Assembly: GCA_013314775.1 (NCBI GenBank)
Contig: JABUFB010000010.1
Location: 186,001 to 250,000, forward strand
Length of the DNA stretch: 64,000 bases
Source of the DNA: Armatimonadota bacterium
GTDB lineage: Bacteria; Armatimonadota; Zipacnadia; Zipacnadales; JABUFB01
Reading direction: 5' to 3'
Positions 18,076-26,887 of the stretch are shown here, piece after piece. The notes beneath the pieces were generated by a model that saw only the letters and a list, made by a program, of their open reading frames with translations, was not told the DNA's origin and made no database searches. The first letter of the stretch is position 1; every line of letters starts with the position of its first letter. The position numbers and the translations under genes are program-made.

Positions 18076-18306
18076 ATGGCGGACCTGACCAGACTCTCTC
18101 GCGAGACATCGGACATGATCCTGGACATCGTTGCCGACCTGGAACTGTGCAGCGCCGAACAGGTGCGCGACGAACTGAAGACCCGACATGGCATCGACGC
18201 GCCGGTTGATCAGGTCGAACGCTACATGGAGTTCCTGCGCAGCGGCTTCCCCCGGAAACTGGCCCACGCCGGACCGGGACGCTGGAACCTGGTGGACCTG
18301 AGCTAA
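18076..18306 (+). CDS. Small 76-residue protein coupled to the aminotransferase, function unknown
   Basis: It starts at the ATG at 18076, two bases after the aminotransferase stop, so translation is probably coupled. The protein (MADLTRLSRETSDMILDIVA ... GPGRWNLVDLS) is short and charged, with a helix-helix-turn pattern ('LCSAEQVRDELKTRHG', 'PVDQVERYMEFLR') ending in a strand-like 'GRWNLVDL'. That outline resembles a small winged-helix domain, but I cannot match it to a named family. It has no signal or membrane segment. It may regulate the aminotransferase operon or bind the enzyme. A strong hairpin follows its stop. Real-gene confidence rests on spacing, reading-frame quality and the hairpin immediately after. 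Confidence 0.65.
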   Translation: MADLTRLSRETSDMILDIVADLELCSAEQVRDELKTRHGIDAPVDQVERYMEFLRSGFPRKLAHAGPGRWNLVDLS

Positions 18307-18312
18307 GCACCC

Positions 18313-18346
18313 GCGGCCGGTGTGAGCAATTCCCTGCACCGGCCGC
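18313..18346 (+). terminator. Hairpin closing the deacetylase-aminotransferase operon
   Basis: A perfect 10-base inverted repeat (GCGGCCGGTG 18313-18322 with CACCGGCCGC 18337-18346) with a 14-base loop, 7 bases after the stop of the 76-codon gene. It lacks a T-run, so it may attenuate rather than fully terminate transcription before the next gene at 18373. Confidence 0.55.
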
Positions 18347-18372
18347 GACACTCCCGATTCCGAGGCAATCCC

Positions 18373-20520
18373 ATGTGGAAACTCTCTTTCCTTGCAATGG
18401 CGGTCAGCACCCTGGCTTTCGCACAGGACCCCTCGCTTTCGCCGTCGATTGAGGCGGACGCGGACTACCTTCTGACTACGCCGGACTTCATGTCCGCCCA
18501 GTTCGGAATGGCGGTGGATCACGTCGAGGCAGGGGGCGAACGCGTCCAGGTGAGAACCACCGGCGGCGAGTTCGTGTTCAGTCCCGGGGAGAACCTCCTG
18601 GTGGTGAGACAGCGCCTGGGCAGGGAGCGCGAAACAGTGCGCGTGAGTTTCCCCGCCGGGCTGCTGTCGGGCCTTGCCACGGAGGCCTGCGGAACCGGCG
18701 CGGTGCGGATGCGCAACGGTGCGGGCACACTCCAGTTGCGCATCAATGGGGATTCGCTGCTCATGCTCAAAGCGGCGGAGCCCGTTGAGCTGCGCTGCGA
18801 GGTGGCCTTCGAGCCCGCCAGCGTCCGGAAGTACCACGCAGACCGACTACTCCTGGATGAGTGGGGCTGCGTGGGTACCTACTGCGCCACCGGTGAGGGC
18901 AGGGCGAAGAGCTCCACCGACCAGCGTACCATCGACTACGCCCTGGATCCCGGGCAGGTCTGGTGGCTGTCCGTGGGGCCGCCAAGGCCTTACCCCTGGG
19001 AGGACTCCTTCAACGAGCGTGTGGCCTGGCACTGGTCCATGGAGACTGGTTACCCCTCCGATGACCTGATCGAACAGTGGAGCAAGTACGGGAACATCCT
19101 CCTGCAGCAGGCGGAAGTCATGCTCTGGAAAGACTGGAGCCTGCGCTTCATCCCGCGCAACGGCATCGAGGAGTTCCAGCGGGTCAATCAGACGTGCGAG
19201 CGCTTCGGAATGCGCAACATCGTCTACACATCGCCTTTCTACTTCCTGACCGGCACCGGGTTGGAAGACAAGGCGATGAACAGCTTCGACAACTTCGCGG
19301 TCACAGGCTTCTCGCCCGGCGACCCCCGGGGCCTCAACTGGCCCATCTTCCTTTCCGAGATCACTCGCGTCGTGAAAGAATACAAACCCGACGGCCTTTA
19401 CTTCGACGGTATCTATGGGAATGTAGTGCGAACGTATCTCATCAGCCGCAAGTCCCGGGAACTGGTGGGCGACGAAGGTATCCTGGAGTTCCACGCCACC
19501 GGCAGTCCGCCCGGAGGCGGTGTCTATCTGCCCCAGATAGACACTTACTACACTTTCATACTCCGCGGAGAGGGTTGTCAGGATTCCTACACCAACCCGG
19601 ACTACATGCGGTATTTCGTGTCCACGTACAACATCAGTAACTCCATCGGCGTGCTGTGCAACAATAACAACTACCCGCTGGACGAGGAGTTTGTAAACTT
19701 CCTGCTGGACAACAACATTCGTTTGCATTTCCTGGGAGCCGAAGGGCAGCGTTTCGAAGGCATGAAGAAGTACTACTGGCCGGCACTCAATGCCGACCTG
19801 CCCGCGAGGGTGGAGGCGAAGGCGCAGGAGCGGCAGGATAAGCTCGTGGCCCAGCGCCGCGAATTGCAGGCCGTGATGACCGAACCCATGCCCGAACTGC
19901 CCGTGGCCTGGCAGGAGACTTTCGATGACCCAACCCTCAGCGCGAAACTGCCGGAACCCGCACCGGAGGGCGGTCTGGAAGCGGCTCTTCCCGGCGGCTG
20001 GACGTGTTTCCTGAGCCCACGGAGCGAAGCAACCCTGCAGGTTGAGCAAGACACGCTGCGCATTGATGCCCGTGCCCACACGGTGGTGTCCATCGAGCGA
20101 GACCTGCCCGCAGACACAGTCGCGGTGCAGTGCCGGGTCTGGGCGGCCGGCGACTTCGGGATGTCCTGGGGGCCTGGGCTTGCGCTGTGGATCGGCGACA
20201 CCCGAGCGCGCATCGGCGTGCGCAGTGACGGCCGTCTGCAGACAGACCGTGCCGGCACGCAGGAACTCTACGAAGGCTACCCCGCCGGGGAGTGGTACTG
20301 GCTGCGCGTCCGCATCGCGCGGTCATACGTGCTGATGGAGGCATCGCGTGACGGAGAGAACTGGGAATGCCTGCGCGTCGACTGGCTGGCCGATCCATCA
20401 GCCCCCAAGCGACTGTTTGCGGGCAAGGTGCCCTACGACGCGGGCAGGAGGGAGCATGCCGAACCGGGCGGAATGGGCACGTGTTTCGTGGACGACGTGA
20501 AGGTCTACTGCGCGCCTTAG
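18373..20520 (+). CDS. Exported putative TIM-barrel glycosidase with C-terminal concanavalin-like domain
   Basis: A 715-residue protein. The ATG at 18373 has GAGG 8 bases upstream and begins a signal peptide (MWKLSFLAMAVSTLAFAQ). The first 200 residues are a beta-sandwich. The middle resembles (beta/alpha)8 glycosidases: 'EFQRVNQTCERFGMRNIVYT' and 'YKPDGLYFDGIYGN' (about 335-350), where the Asp after YF is in the usual catalytic or substrate-binding place. The last about 190 residues ('WQETFDDPTLSAKL' to 'GTCFVDDVKVY') resemble DUF1080/LamG-like glycan-binding domains. No CAZy family can be named by eye. It may be read through from the aminotransferase operon past the hairpin at 18313-18346. 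Extracellular glycan hydrolysis is inferred. Confidence 0.65.
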   Translation: MWKLSFLAMAVSTLAFAQDPSLSPSIEADADYLLTTPDFMSAQFGMAVDHVEAGGERVQVRTTGGEFVFSPGENLLVVRQRLGRERETVRVSFPAGLLSGLATEACGTGAVRMRNGAGTLQLRINGDSLLMLKAAEPVELRCEVAFEPASVRKYHADRLLLDEWGCVGTYCATGEGRAKSSTDQRTIDYALDPGQVWWLSVGPPRPYPWEDSFNERVAWHWSMETGYPSDDLIEQWSKYGNILLQQAEVMLWKDWSLRFIPRNGIEEFQRVNQTCERFGMRNIVYTSPFYFLTGTGLEDKAMNSFDNFAVTGFSPGDPRGLNWPIFLSEITRVVKEYKPDGLYFDGIYGNVVRTYLISRKSRELVGDEGILEFHATGSPPGGGVYLPQIDTYYTFILRGEGCQDSYTNPDYMRYFVSTYNISNSIGVLCNNNNYPLDEEFVNFLLDNNIRLHFLGAEGQRFEGMKKYYWPALNADLPARVEAKAQERQDKLVAQRRELQAVMTEPMPELPVAWQETFDDPTLSAKLPEPAPEGGLEAALPGGWTCFLSPRSEATLQVEQDTLRIDARAHTVVSIERDLPADTVAVQCRVWAAGDFGMSWGPGLALWIGDTRARIGVRSDGRLQTDRAGTQELYEGYPAGEWYWLRVRIARSYVLMEASRDGENWECLRVDWLADPSAPKRLFAGKVPYDAGRREHAEPGGMGTCFVDDVKVYCAP

Positions 20521-20623
20521 GGGAGCCGACAGCGGACGCCACCGCTTCGCAAAGCCGACGCTGTTTCTCATCACCGAAGCCCGTGATGCGGGGCACAGGT
20601 TCGCACCCGGGGAGATCGCCCCA

Positions 20624-22462
20624 TCACTTTGGCAGGTCACACCGCCACAAGTCGGCACCTGAACCGTAATACAGCGTCTCCCTTTCCGTAACCAGGAACC
20701 CGTGGGCTTTGCCAAGGGACGGGTGCCGGCCCACAACCACCACCGCGTTCATCTCCGGGTCGAAAGCGAAAACCAGCCCGCCACCGATCCCGTAGACTCG
20801 TCCGCGTGGCCCGACCGGGCTATCGTTGAGGGTCGGAAATACAAAGCCGTTCGCGGGCAGGTCGCCAGTGAACAAGACCTCGCGCTTCACCGGGTCGAAC
20901 ACGTAATACTTCGCGTCAGCTATCCCGAACACCCGTCCATCGCGCAGCCGCACTGCGCGCCAGTACGTACGCGTGCCCGGCACGGGCTTTCCGCTCCAGG
21001 TCATCTCGGACTTCACCGGGTCCCAGAGGAAGACTGCGCCTTCTGTCTGGCTGGGGATAGCGCTGCTGCCGCCGCCGATGGAGCAGCATGCCAGGACCTC
21101 GCCGGTCTCAGGAATGCTCGCCAGGTGCGTGATGCTCAGATCGGGGAGCGGACATGGGAACTGCTGCCATTTCCGTGTCTCGGGGTCCACCTGCACAAGC
21201 GCGCCACCCAGGCGTCCTTTCGCGGGTGTGGTGCCGAAATACAGCTTCCCGTCGGGGCCGCGCTCCCATTGGTTCGGGCGCTCCTGCCCCGGCACTGACT
21301 GGGCTATGCGCAACGGGTTGAGGCCCTTTTCGATGGGCTTCGCAGGGTCATACAGGTCCAGATGGCAGCCCATGTAGCTGGCGATCCAGAGGCCCTCGGG
21401 GCCGCTGATGATGTCGTAGATCTGAATGGCTCCGGCCGCGACCATACCGTGGTTAGCCATCTCGCCGGTTCCTGGGTCCAGCGACCACAGGAGCCCCGGA
21501 AACAGCCCGCCGCCCCAGAGTTTGCCGCCGTGCTCACACGCCACCGAAAAGAGTGTCACCGGCCTGCCCGCGTAGTCCGTGGGTACGTTCCGGGTCTGCC
21601 CCCCAGCGTCCTTGAGCACCAGATTCCCGTCGTCATCCAGTCTGACTACAGTCTCTTTTCCGGCCTGCAGGCGCGCGGCATCGGAGCGCCTCGGTGCGGG
21701 GGTGGTCACCTCAATGTGGTCAGGGTGGCACAGGAATTCGGTGGCGCCGGACTTCCCGTACACGCGTCCATCCACACCAGTGCATACCGTCGGCGATCCC
21801 TGCTCACCCGTCATCTCCGCGGGGAGGATCTGGTGCTTCTCGCCGGTCTTCGGGTCGCAGGACCACAGCTCGCGGTGATGCAGACCCACCGGCACGTACA
21901 CGATCCCGTCATCGCTCGCCGCGACGGACAACGCATACTTCTGCCGGTTATCCTCCCCGAAGGTCCCCAGTGTCGAGACCTCTCCGGTGCGCGTGTCGCA
22001 GCGCACAACGTGGGTGGCCGGATACGTACCGATGTACCAGTTGCCCTGCGGGTCCATGCAGTGCCCGATCCAGTAGTTCGCCGGGCTTGCGGGAATGCCC
22101 AGGTCCTTCAGCTCGCCGGAATCCGCGTCGTACCGCAGGAACCGGCCCGGATTGCCGGTGTAGATATAAAGAGCGCCGTCGGCTCCCCGGGTCTGAAAGA
22201 CATGGGTGCGCCCGTACTCGGTGGTGTCAAGCCAAGTGGTCTTGCCGGTTGCAATCGATACACCCACCGCCGCGTGGCGCTCGCTGGTCTCGTAACGCGC
22301 CCAGGCCATGAAATCCTCCCCCGGGCCCTGCGTCACCACTTCAAAGGATAGCGGCTTCACCACCAGCGGCGCCCCGAGGTTCTCGCAGGGGAGTTCGACC
22401 GGGTCATCCGCGAGGGCGGCGATGGATGCGAAAAGTGCGAGAATGAGCATTGCGGTAGTCAC
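20624..22462 (-). CDS. Exported beta-propeller protein
   Basis: A 612-residue protein. I place the start at GTG 22462 (VTTAMLILALFASIAALA), with GGAAAGG 10 bases upstream; ATG 22450 is an alternative that keeps the signal peptide. After the signal come repeated blade-like units of the type 'GGALVQVDPETRKWQQF', 'GLYRYDADSGELKDLG'-like segments and 'VFLWDPVKSEMTW', in the style of SMP-30/Kelch/PQQ-type six- or seven-bladed propellers. No catalytic motif is evident. Such proteins are often annotated as sugar-binding or lyase-like in glycan loci, but here a binding, scaffold or lyase role cannot be told apart. It is convergent with the glycosidase gene at 18373 and divergent from the PHP gene. 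Confidence 0.75.
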   Translation of the reverse strand: MTTAMLILALFASIAALADDPVELPCENLGAPLVVKPLSFEVVTQGPGEDFMAWARYETSERHAAVGVSIATGKTTWLDTTEYGRTHVFQTRGADGALYIYTGNPGRFLRYDADSGELKDLGIPASPANYWIGHCMDPQGNWYIGTYPATHVVRCDTRTGEVSTLGTFGEDNRQKYALSVAASDDGIVYVPVGLHHRELWSCDPKTGEKHQILPAEMTGEQGSPTVCTGVDGRVYGKSGATEFLCHPDHIEVTTPAPRRSDAARLQAGKETVVRLDDDGNLVLKDAGGQTRNVPTDYAGRPVTLFSVACEHGGKLWGGGLFPGLLWSLDPGTGEMANHGMVAAGAIQIYDIISGPEGLWIASYMGCHLDLYDPAKPIEKGLNPLRIAQSVPGQERPNQWERGPDGKLYFGTTPAKGRLGGALVQVDPETRKWQQFPCPLPDLSITHLASIPETGEVLACCSIGGGSSAIPSQTEGAVFLWDPVKSEMTWSGKPVPGTRTYWRAVRLRDGRVFGIADAKYYVFDPVKREVLFTGDLPANGFVFPTLNDSPVGPRGRVYGIGGGLVFAFDPEMNAVVVVGRHPSLGKAHGFLVTERETLYYGSGADLWRCDLPK

Positions 22463-22639
22463 GTTCGTGCAACCTTTCCGGTGGCAACAGGGAAGCGATT
22501 CTTCTGAACTAGCGTTCCTTACAGTTTCCCCGCGCATGGCCCGGCGGCCTTCTCGAGCCGTACCGGTCTGAAGGTGCCCCGGTGACGAGCGCGGAATCTC
22601 ACTCACGATCGGCTAATGACGACCTCGGGAGACTTCCTG

Positions 22640-23497
22640 ATGCCCCTCACCAGCGATTGGCACATCCACAGCCGGCATTCTTGCGACGAGGCGTCCCTCA
22701 TCATGAACGAGCTCGTCGCGTCGGCAGCTCGGGACGGTATCCACGAGTTCGGAATCACCGACCACATCCATACTCCATATAATCTGCCTGACCTGTACGC
22801 TTCGAGGCAAGAGTACCTGGCCACGGAACCAGGGCACAATTTCCACTTCGGCGTTGAAGTCAGCTGCGTTTCCCAATGGGAGCTGGAAGAGCTCGCCCGA
22901 GGTAGTTACGAGCGCCCTGTCTATGGACTGCGGCAGGGAGGTCCAGCCGGTGCGGAACCCGCGATCGGCCTCACCGCCGACGACATCGAGAATCTGGGCA
23001 TCGAGTACGTGGTCGCGGGAACCCACTGGCCGCTGTACTGCCCCATGGAGCGAGACGCGGTGATTCGCGATTACCACCGACAGAACATGTACCTTGCGGC
23101 CCATCCGCTGGTGGACATCGTCGCCCACCCGTGGTGGTGGATGGGCCACTGGCGCGACGATGACGGGCGCTATACCACCGATCCGTGGCTGGACGATTTC
23201 GGCAAGATTCCCTCATCAATGCACGATGAGTTCGCAGCGGCCCTGGTTCAGCACGGCAAGGCAGCCGAGGTCAACATTTCGGCCAACCTGCTCAACACCA
23301 GCTACCCGGACACCTTCCCGCTGCAGTACGTGGAATACCTGGCCGGCCTCAAAGAGCGCGGTGTCATGCTCACTCTGGGCTCGGACTGCCACTCACCGCG
23401 CTACGAGATGGCCTTCGAACGCGCCGAGGCCCTTTTGGCCACAGTGGGGATCACCGATGCCGATCTCGGCCGACCGCCCAGACTGCAGGGCAGATAG
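22640..23497 (+). CDS. PHP-domain metal-dependent phosphoesterase
   Basis: A 285-residue cytoplasmic protein. The ATG at 22640 has GGGAG 8 bases upstream; an in-frame ATG at 22616 has none. PHP metal-binding motifs appear in order: HIH (H8, H10), TDH (D41-H42), GVEV (E73), 'GTHWP', 'AHPWWWMGH' and 'LGSDCHS' near residue 255. This matches histidinol-phosphatase-like PHP proteins that hydrolyse phosphomonoesters with Mn, Fe or Zn. The neighbouring genes are a divergent propeller and, 89 bases downstream, a heparinase-like lyase. A sugar-phosphate phosphatase role is a context inference; true histidine biosynthesis is unlikely because no his genes are nearby. Confidence 0.85.
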   Translation: MPLTSDWHIHSRHSCDEASLIMNELVASAARDGIHEFGITDHIHTPYNLPDLYASRQEYLATEPGHNFHFGVEVSCVSQWELEELARGSYERPVYGLRQGGPAGAEPAIGLTADDIENLGIEYVVAGTHWPLYCPMERDAVIRDYHRQNMYLAAHPLVDIVAHPWWWMGHWRDDDGRYTTDPWLDDFGKIPSSMHDEFAAALVQHGKAAEVNISANLLNTSYPDTFPLQYVEYLAGLKERGVMLTLGSDCHSPRYEMAFERAEALLATVGITDADLGRPPRLQGR

Positions 23498-23586
23498 CAG
23501 GCCGGGCCGTGGCCGGATGTCGCTTCGCGAGCCCCCCGGCGCCAACGCGTCGGGTTGACCGCCACACCCCGGAGGACAAGAGGGAC

Positions 23587-26500
23587 ATGCACATGCTTCT
23601 CCCTGTGCTGCTTGCCGCGGTGATTGCCGTCCCGGGTTACACGCAAGATGCGCCCGAGCCGATCATTCCGGCATCGGCTGGGGGTGTTCCCGCGCCGCCC
23701 GCGGAAGAGACCGCCAGAGCACTCTTCGCGCGCTTTGATCTCAGTGCGCCCGAGTGCCGCGACTATGCTCTTCTCCTGCGGCAGGCCAAACTCCTGGAAG
23801 CCCTGGAATTGTGGCGCGACCGGGTGGTCCAGCGACTGCGCGTCCATGATTTCGGCGAGTATGGCTGGCATGAGTATGCACGGCACCCGCGCAGTGTGGG
23901 CAGCATTGATGCTCTCCTCGGAAAGCCTCCTCGTCAGGAGTACCTGAAGTCACCGATGGTGGGCTTCGTGGACATCTACGGCATGACCGGACTGCCCGGC
24001 GACACTCCCCCGGTGAACTGGTATGCTCATGTGGACGACGTCACGGACTGGGGCGGTGGCGACTGCGAGAAATGGGACCGCACGGTAAAGATGGAGCGCA
24101 CCGATTATGGAAACTTCGAGTTCGCGAAATCCTTTACGGCTCGTTACTGGGAGACCGGAGACGCGGTCTATCTGGAAAAGGCGCTGGACCTGTTCAGCGA
24201 CTTCTCCCGAAACCATGCCCGAGGCTTCTGGGCGATCTACTTTGCGAACCAGGGCCTCCCGGACAAGTTCGTCTGGGAGAAGCTGCATGTGGACTGGCGG
24301 CTGAACACAAACGCTCTGCAGATCGGGTGGCGGCTGAAGAACTTTCTGAAGGTCCTGGCAGGGCTGACCAAGTGCCTCGGCCCGGACAAGGCCGCGGAGT
24401 GGAAAGATGTGCTCGCGCCTACACTTGAGGAGCTGCCTCGGGAGCGTTTGGCGCTCGTGAACGCCGCGCAGCTTGCCGAGATCGCCCTGAGTTGCGAGCG
24501 CGACCACATCAGCAAGCTCATCTGGTTCACCCTGTACCCCGGCGCTGTGCCCAATCAGCGCGCGGAAGGCCTGAAGGCCCTGGCCTTCTACGCCGCGATC
24601 TTCCCCGAGTTTCGCACCACGCCGCAGGTGAACGAGTATGTGGAACGCGGGTACGAGGACTTCCTCAGCAGCAACTTTGCCCCGGACGGCGGCAGCCTGG
24701 AGCAGTCCTTCAACTACAACAGCCAGGACAAGGAAGGCCTGGAGGAGGTTCTCGATTTCTACGGCGACAACCCGCCGCGTTTCGCGAATCAGATCCGCGA
24801 GCGTGTCGCGGCGCGCAGGCGCGTGGATGATGCGCTGCAGACGCCCCTGGGCGGTCTTCCACAGGTGGGCAATGCCCACGATGTGCTGGGCAAGAATGTC
24901 TGGGAGAGCGACGCAGCGGCCGAGAAGTACTGGGCCACACCGCTCGAGGGCAAGAGCCCGATTCGTCCCCAGCCGTACACATCGATTTCCCTGCCCTACA
25001 GCGGCTTCCACGCCATGCGCAGCGGCTGGCAGATGAAGGACCTGTATCTGTTCTTCATGAACGGCAGGCCGCAGGCAGGGCACTCCATGCGCGACAACAA
25101 CGCCATCCAGGTGACCGCCTATGGACGGCAGCTGCTTGTCTGCGGGGGTGACCCGACCTATGGCGTCTTCCGCACCCCGGAAGCGAAGGGCGCGGATTTC
25201 TACCTGAGCGAGGCTTCGAGCCTCAAGAACAACACAGTGATCGTAGATGGGCGCTCTCAGTCCAAGAGCGGCCCCCATGCATCACGCGCATACGAGACAC
25301 CGGTGCTCAGTCGCTGGCATACTTCCGAACGCTGCGACCTGGTGGATGGGCTGTATGACTTGGGCTACGGGGATTTCGAGAACAACCGCGACATCAACGT
25401 GGATATGAGCGTCCAGCACTACCGCCGCGTGGTCTTCGTGAAACCCGCGAAGCTCTGGCTGGTGGAAGACCGCATGATCAACACTGGCGACAAGCCCCAC
25501 CAGTATACCCAGGTCTGGAACTTCGCGCCATACTGCGAGGACCCCGAATACCGCAAAGTCATCGCCGGGTTCAAGGAAGATCAGTTCGTCCTGGACCAGA
25601 CCGCCAAGCGACTGCGCACCGCGGACCCGGACGGACCGAACATCGAACTGCTCCACTTCGGCCCGGCGCTGGAATACCGCAAGTACCACGGCAACCGTGA
25701 CCCGTGGCTGGGCTGGTATTCGGCGGGAATTGGCGATGCGCGGCCGGCCGTGGACATTCACGTAAACTGGCAGAGCAATGCTTCGGACCGTCTTCTGACG
25801 CTCCTCGTGCCCACCGATAAAGGGCAAGCCGGCCCGGTTGCAAGAGCCGCGGAGCTCCTATCAGAAGCGAGTGGCGCGGGCCTCGACACCACCCTCGACG
25901 ACGGCACCCGCATCCGCTACGTGAGCCGTGGTGCCGCGCAGTCCATTGAGCTTGGCCCTGTGACGGCCACCGCCGAGTCGCTAATGGTGTGCGAAGCCCC
26001 CGGGGCAAGCCTCTGGGGTCTGGCTTTCGGCTGCAGTGACATGGCGATTGGTGCAGCAGCACAGGAAGTGCCCACACACGACTTCGAGTTCCGCATGGAC
26101 GGCGGCCAATTTACGTCAGAACCGATCTACGTCCCGAGGGTGCCTGTGATCTCGCGCCCGAAGCCATTCCTGAAAATGGCCGACGCGGACCCGCTCATCA
26201 TCGAGGCGGAGCCCGGATACCAGGTCCGGTACACTGTGGACGGCAGGGATCCCAACGCCCGGTCAGCGCTGTATGCTGGGCCCGTTGCGCTTGTCGAGCC
26301 CTGCACGGTAAAGGCGCGGTATTTCGAGGGCAATCGGCCGCTGCCGCTGGTGGCGACCCGCGAGTTCCGGCCCTGGCCGTGGCCTCCGCGTGAACCGGAG
26401 CACGCGACCGAAACGGGACTGGTGAGAGGGATGAGGTACGACTTCTTCGAGCACAAGGGCAGCGTCAGGATATACGACCTGATGCTGCGAACGCCGAACA

Positions 26501-26859
26501 AATCAGGGACCTGCGACGGCCTGGACATGAGCATCACCGAACCCGCGCGCTTCTGTGGTGTGCGATGGCGTGGGTTCCTCAAAGTGCCGCAGGACGGCGT
26601 CTACCACTTTCACCTGGAAACGCCGGAAACCGCCTCGGTGCTCATCTTCAACCCGGAGCGCGACTTGGCATTGCCCGAGCTCGCGCGATGCGGCTGGTGG
26701 GGAAGCAAGCATACGGGCAGCGCAGCACTGAAGGCCGGCCTGCATTGCTTCGAAGTCCAGTTCATGCGCAACTCGAAGAACCAGATGCGGCTGGAAATTG
26801 AGGGGCCGGGCATCCCGCGTCAGGAGCTGTCTGCGGACCGGCTGTTCATCGAGCCTTAG
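23587..26859 (+). CDS. Exported heparinase II/III-like lyase with CHB_HEX-like and PA14-like C-terminal domains
   Basis: A 1090-residue protein. The ATG at 23587 (or 23593) follows GGAGG and AGAGGG and opens a signal peptide (MHMLLPVLLAAVIAVPGYTQ). Residues about 40-430 are an alpha-helical toroid ('SFNYNSQDKEGLEEVLDFYG', near 380). The next beta-sheet domain begins with 'PQAGHSMRDNNAIQVTAYG', a variant of the heparinase II/III GH-x-D motif, then 'LLVCGGDPTYG'. About 860-925 ('GYQVRYTVDGRDPN', 'CTVKARYF') is a chitobiase C-terminal-type fold. About 935-1090 ('GVRWRGFLKVPQDGVYHFHL') is PA14-like, a carbohydrate-binding beta-barrel. It probably beta-eliminates an acidic polysaccharide outside the cell. 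The substrate is not deducible, and the catalytic motif deviates from textbook heparinases. Confidence 0.75.
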   Translation: MHMLLPVLLAAVIAVPGYTQDAPEPIIPASAGGVPAPPAEETARALFARFDLSAPECRDYALLLRQAKLLEALELWRDRVVQRLRVHDFGEYGWHEYARHPRSVGSIDALLGKPPRQEYLKSPMVGFVDIYGMTGLPGDTPPVNWYAHVDDVTDWGGGDCEKWDRTVKMERTDYGNFEFAKSFTARYWETGDAVYLEKALDLFSDFSRNHARGFWAIYFANQGLPDKFVWEKLHVDWRLNTNALQIGWRLKNFLKVLAGLTKCLGPDKAAEWKDVLAPTLEELPRERLALVNAAQLAEIALSCERDHISKLIWFTLYPGAVPNQRAEGLKALAFYAAIFPEFRTTPQVNEYVERGYEDFLSSNFAPDGGSLEQSFNYNSQDKEGLEEVLDFYGDNPPRFANQIRERVAARRRVDDALQTPLGGLPQVGNAHDVLGKNVWESDAAAEKYWATPLEGKSPIRPQPYTSISLPYSGFHAMRSGWQMKDLYLFFMNGRPQAGHSMRDNNAIQVTAYGRQLLVCGGDPTYGVFRTPEAKGADFYLSEASSLKNNTVIVDGRSQSKSGPHASRAYETPVLSRWHTSERCDLVDGLYDLGYGDFENNRDINVDMSVQHYRRVVFVKPAKLWLVEDRMINTGDKPHQYTQVWNFAPYCEDPEYRKVIAGFKEDQFVLDQTAKRLRTADPDGPNIELLHFGPALEYRKYHGNRDPWLGWYSAGIGDARPAVDIHVNWQSNASDRLLTLLVPTDKGQAGPVARAAELLSEASGAGLDTTLDDGTRIRYVSRGAAQSIELGPVTATAESLMVCEAPGASLWGLAFGCSDMAIGAAAQEVPTHDFEFRMDGGQFTSEPIYVPRVPVISRPKPFLKMADADPLIIEAEPGYQVRYTVDGRDPNARSALYAGPVALVEPCTVKARYFEGNRPLPLVATREFRPWPWPPREPEHATETGLVRGMRYDFFEHKGSVRIYDLMLRTPNKSGTCDGLDMSITEPARFCGVRWRGFLKVPQDGVYHFHLETPETASVLIFNPERDLALPELARCGWWGSKHTGSAALKAGLHCFEVQFMRNSKNQMRLEIEGPGIPRQELSADRLFIEP

Positions 26860-26887
26860 GGAGCTGCGCCACGGCGACTGCCTGGGC

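Noticed and set aside
20521-20623. Possible terminator between the convergent glycosidase and propeller genes
   Set aside because: Only short, bulged stems can be drawn; weaker than the other convergent-gap hairpins.
3270-22532. 12-base match CGGGGAAACTGT upstream of the DUF4091 and propeller genes
   Set aside because: The distances to the starts differ and one shared 12-mer is expected by chance among this much upstream sequence; no -10 partner is visible.
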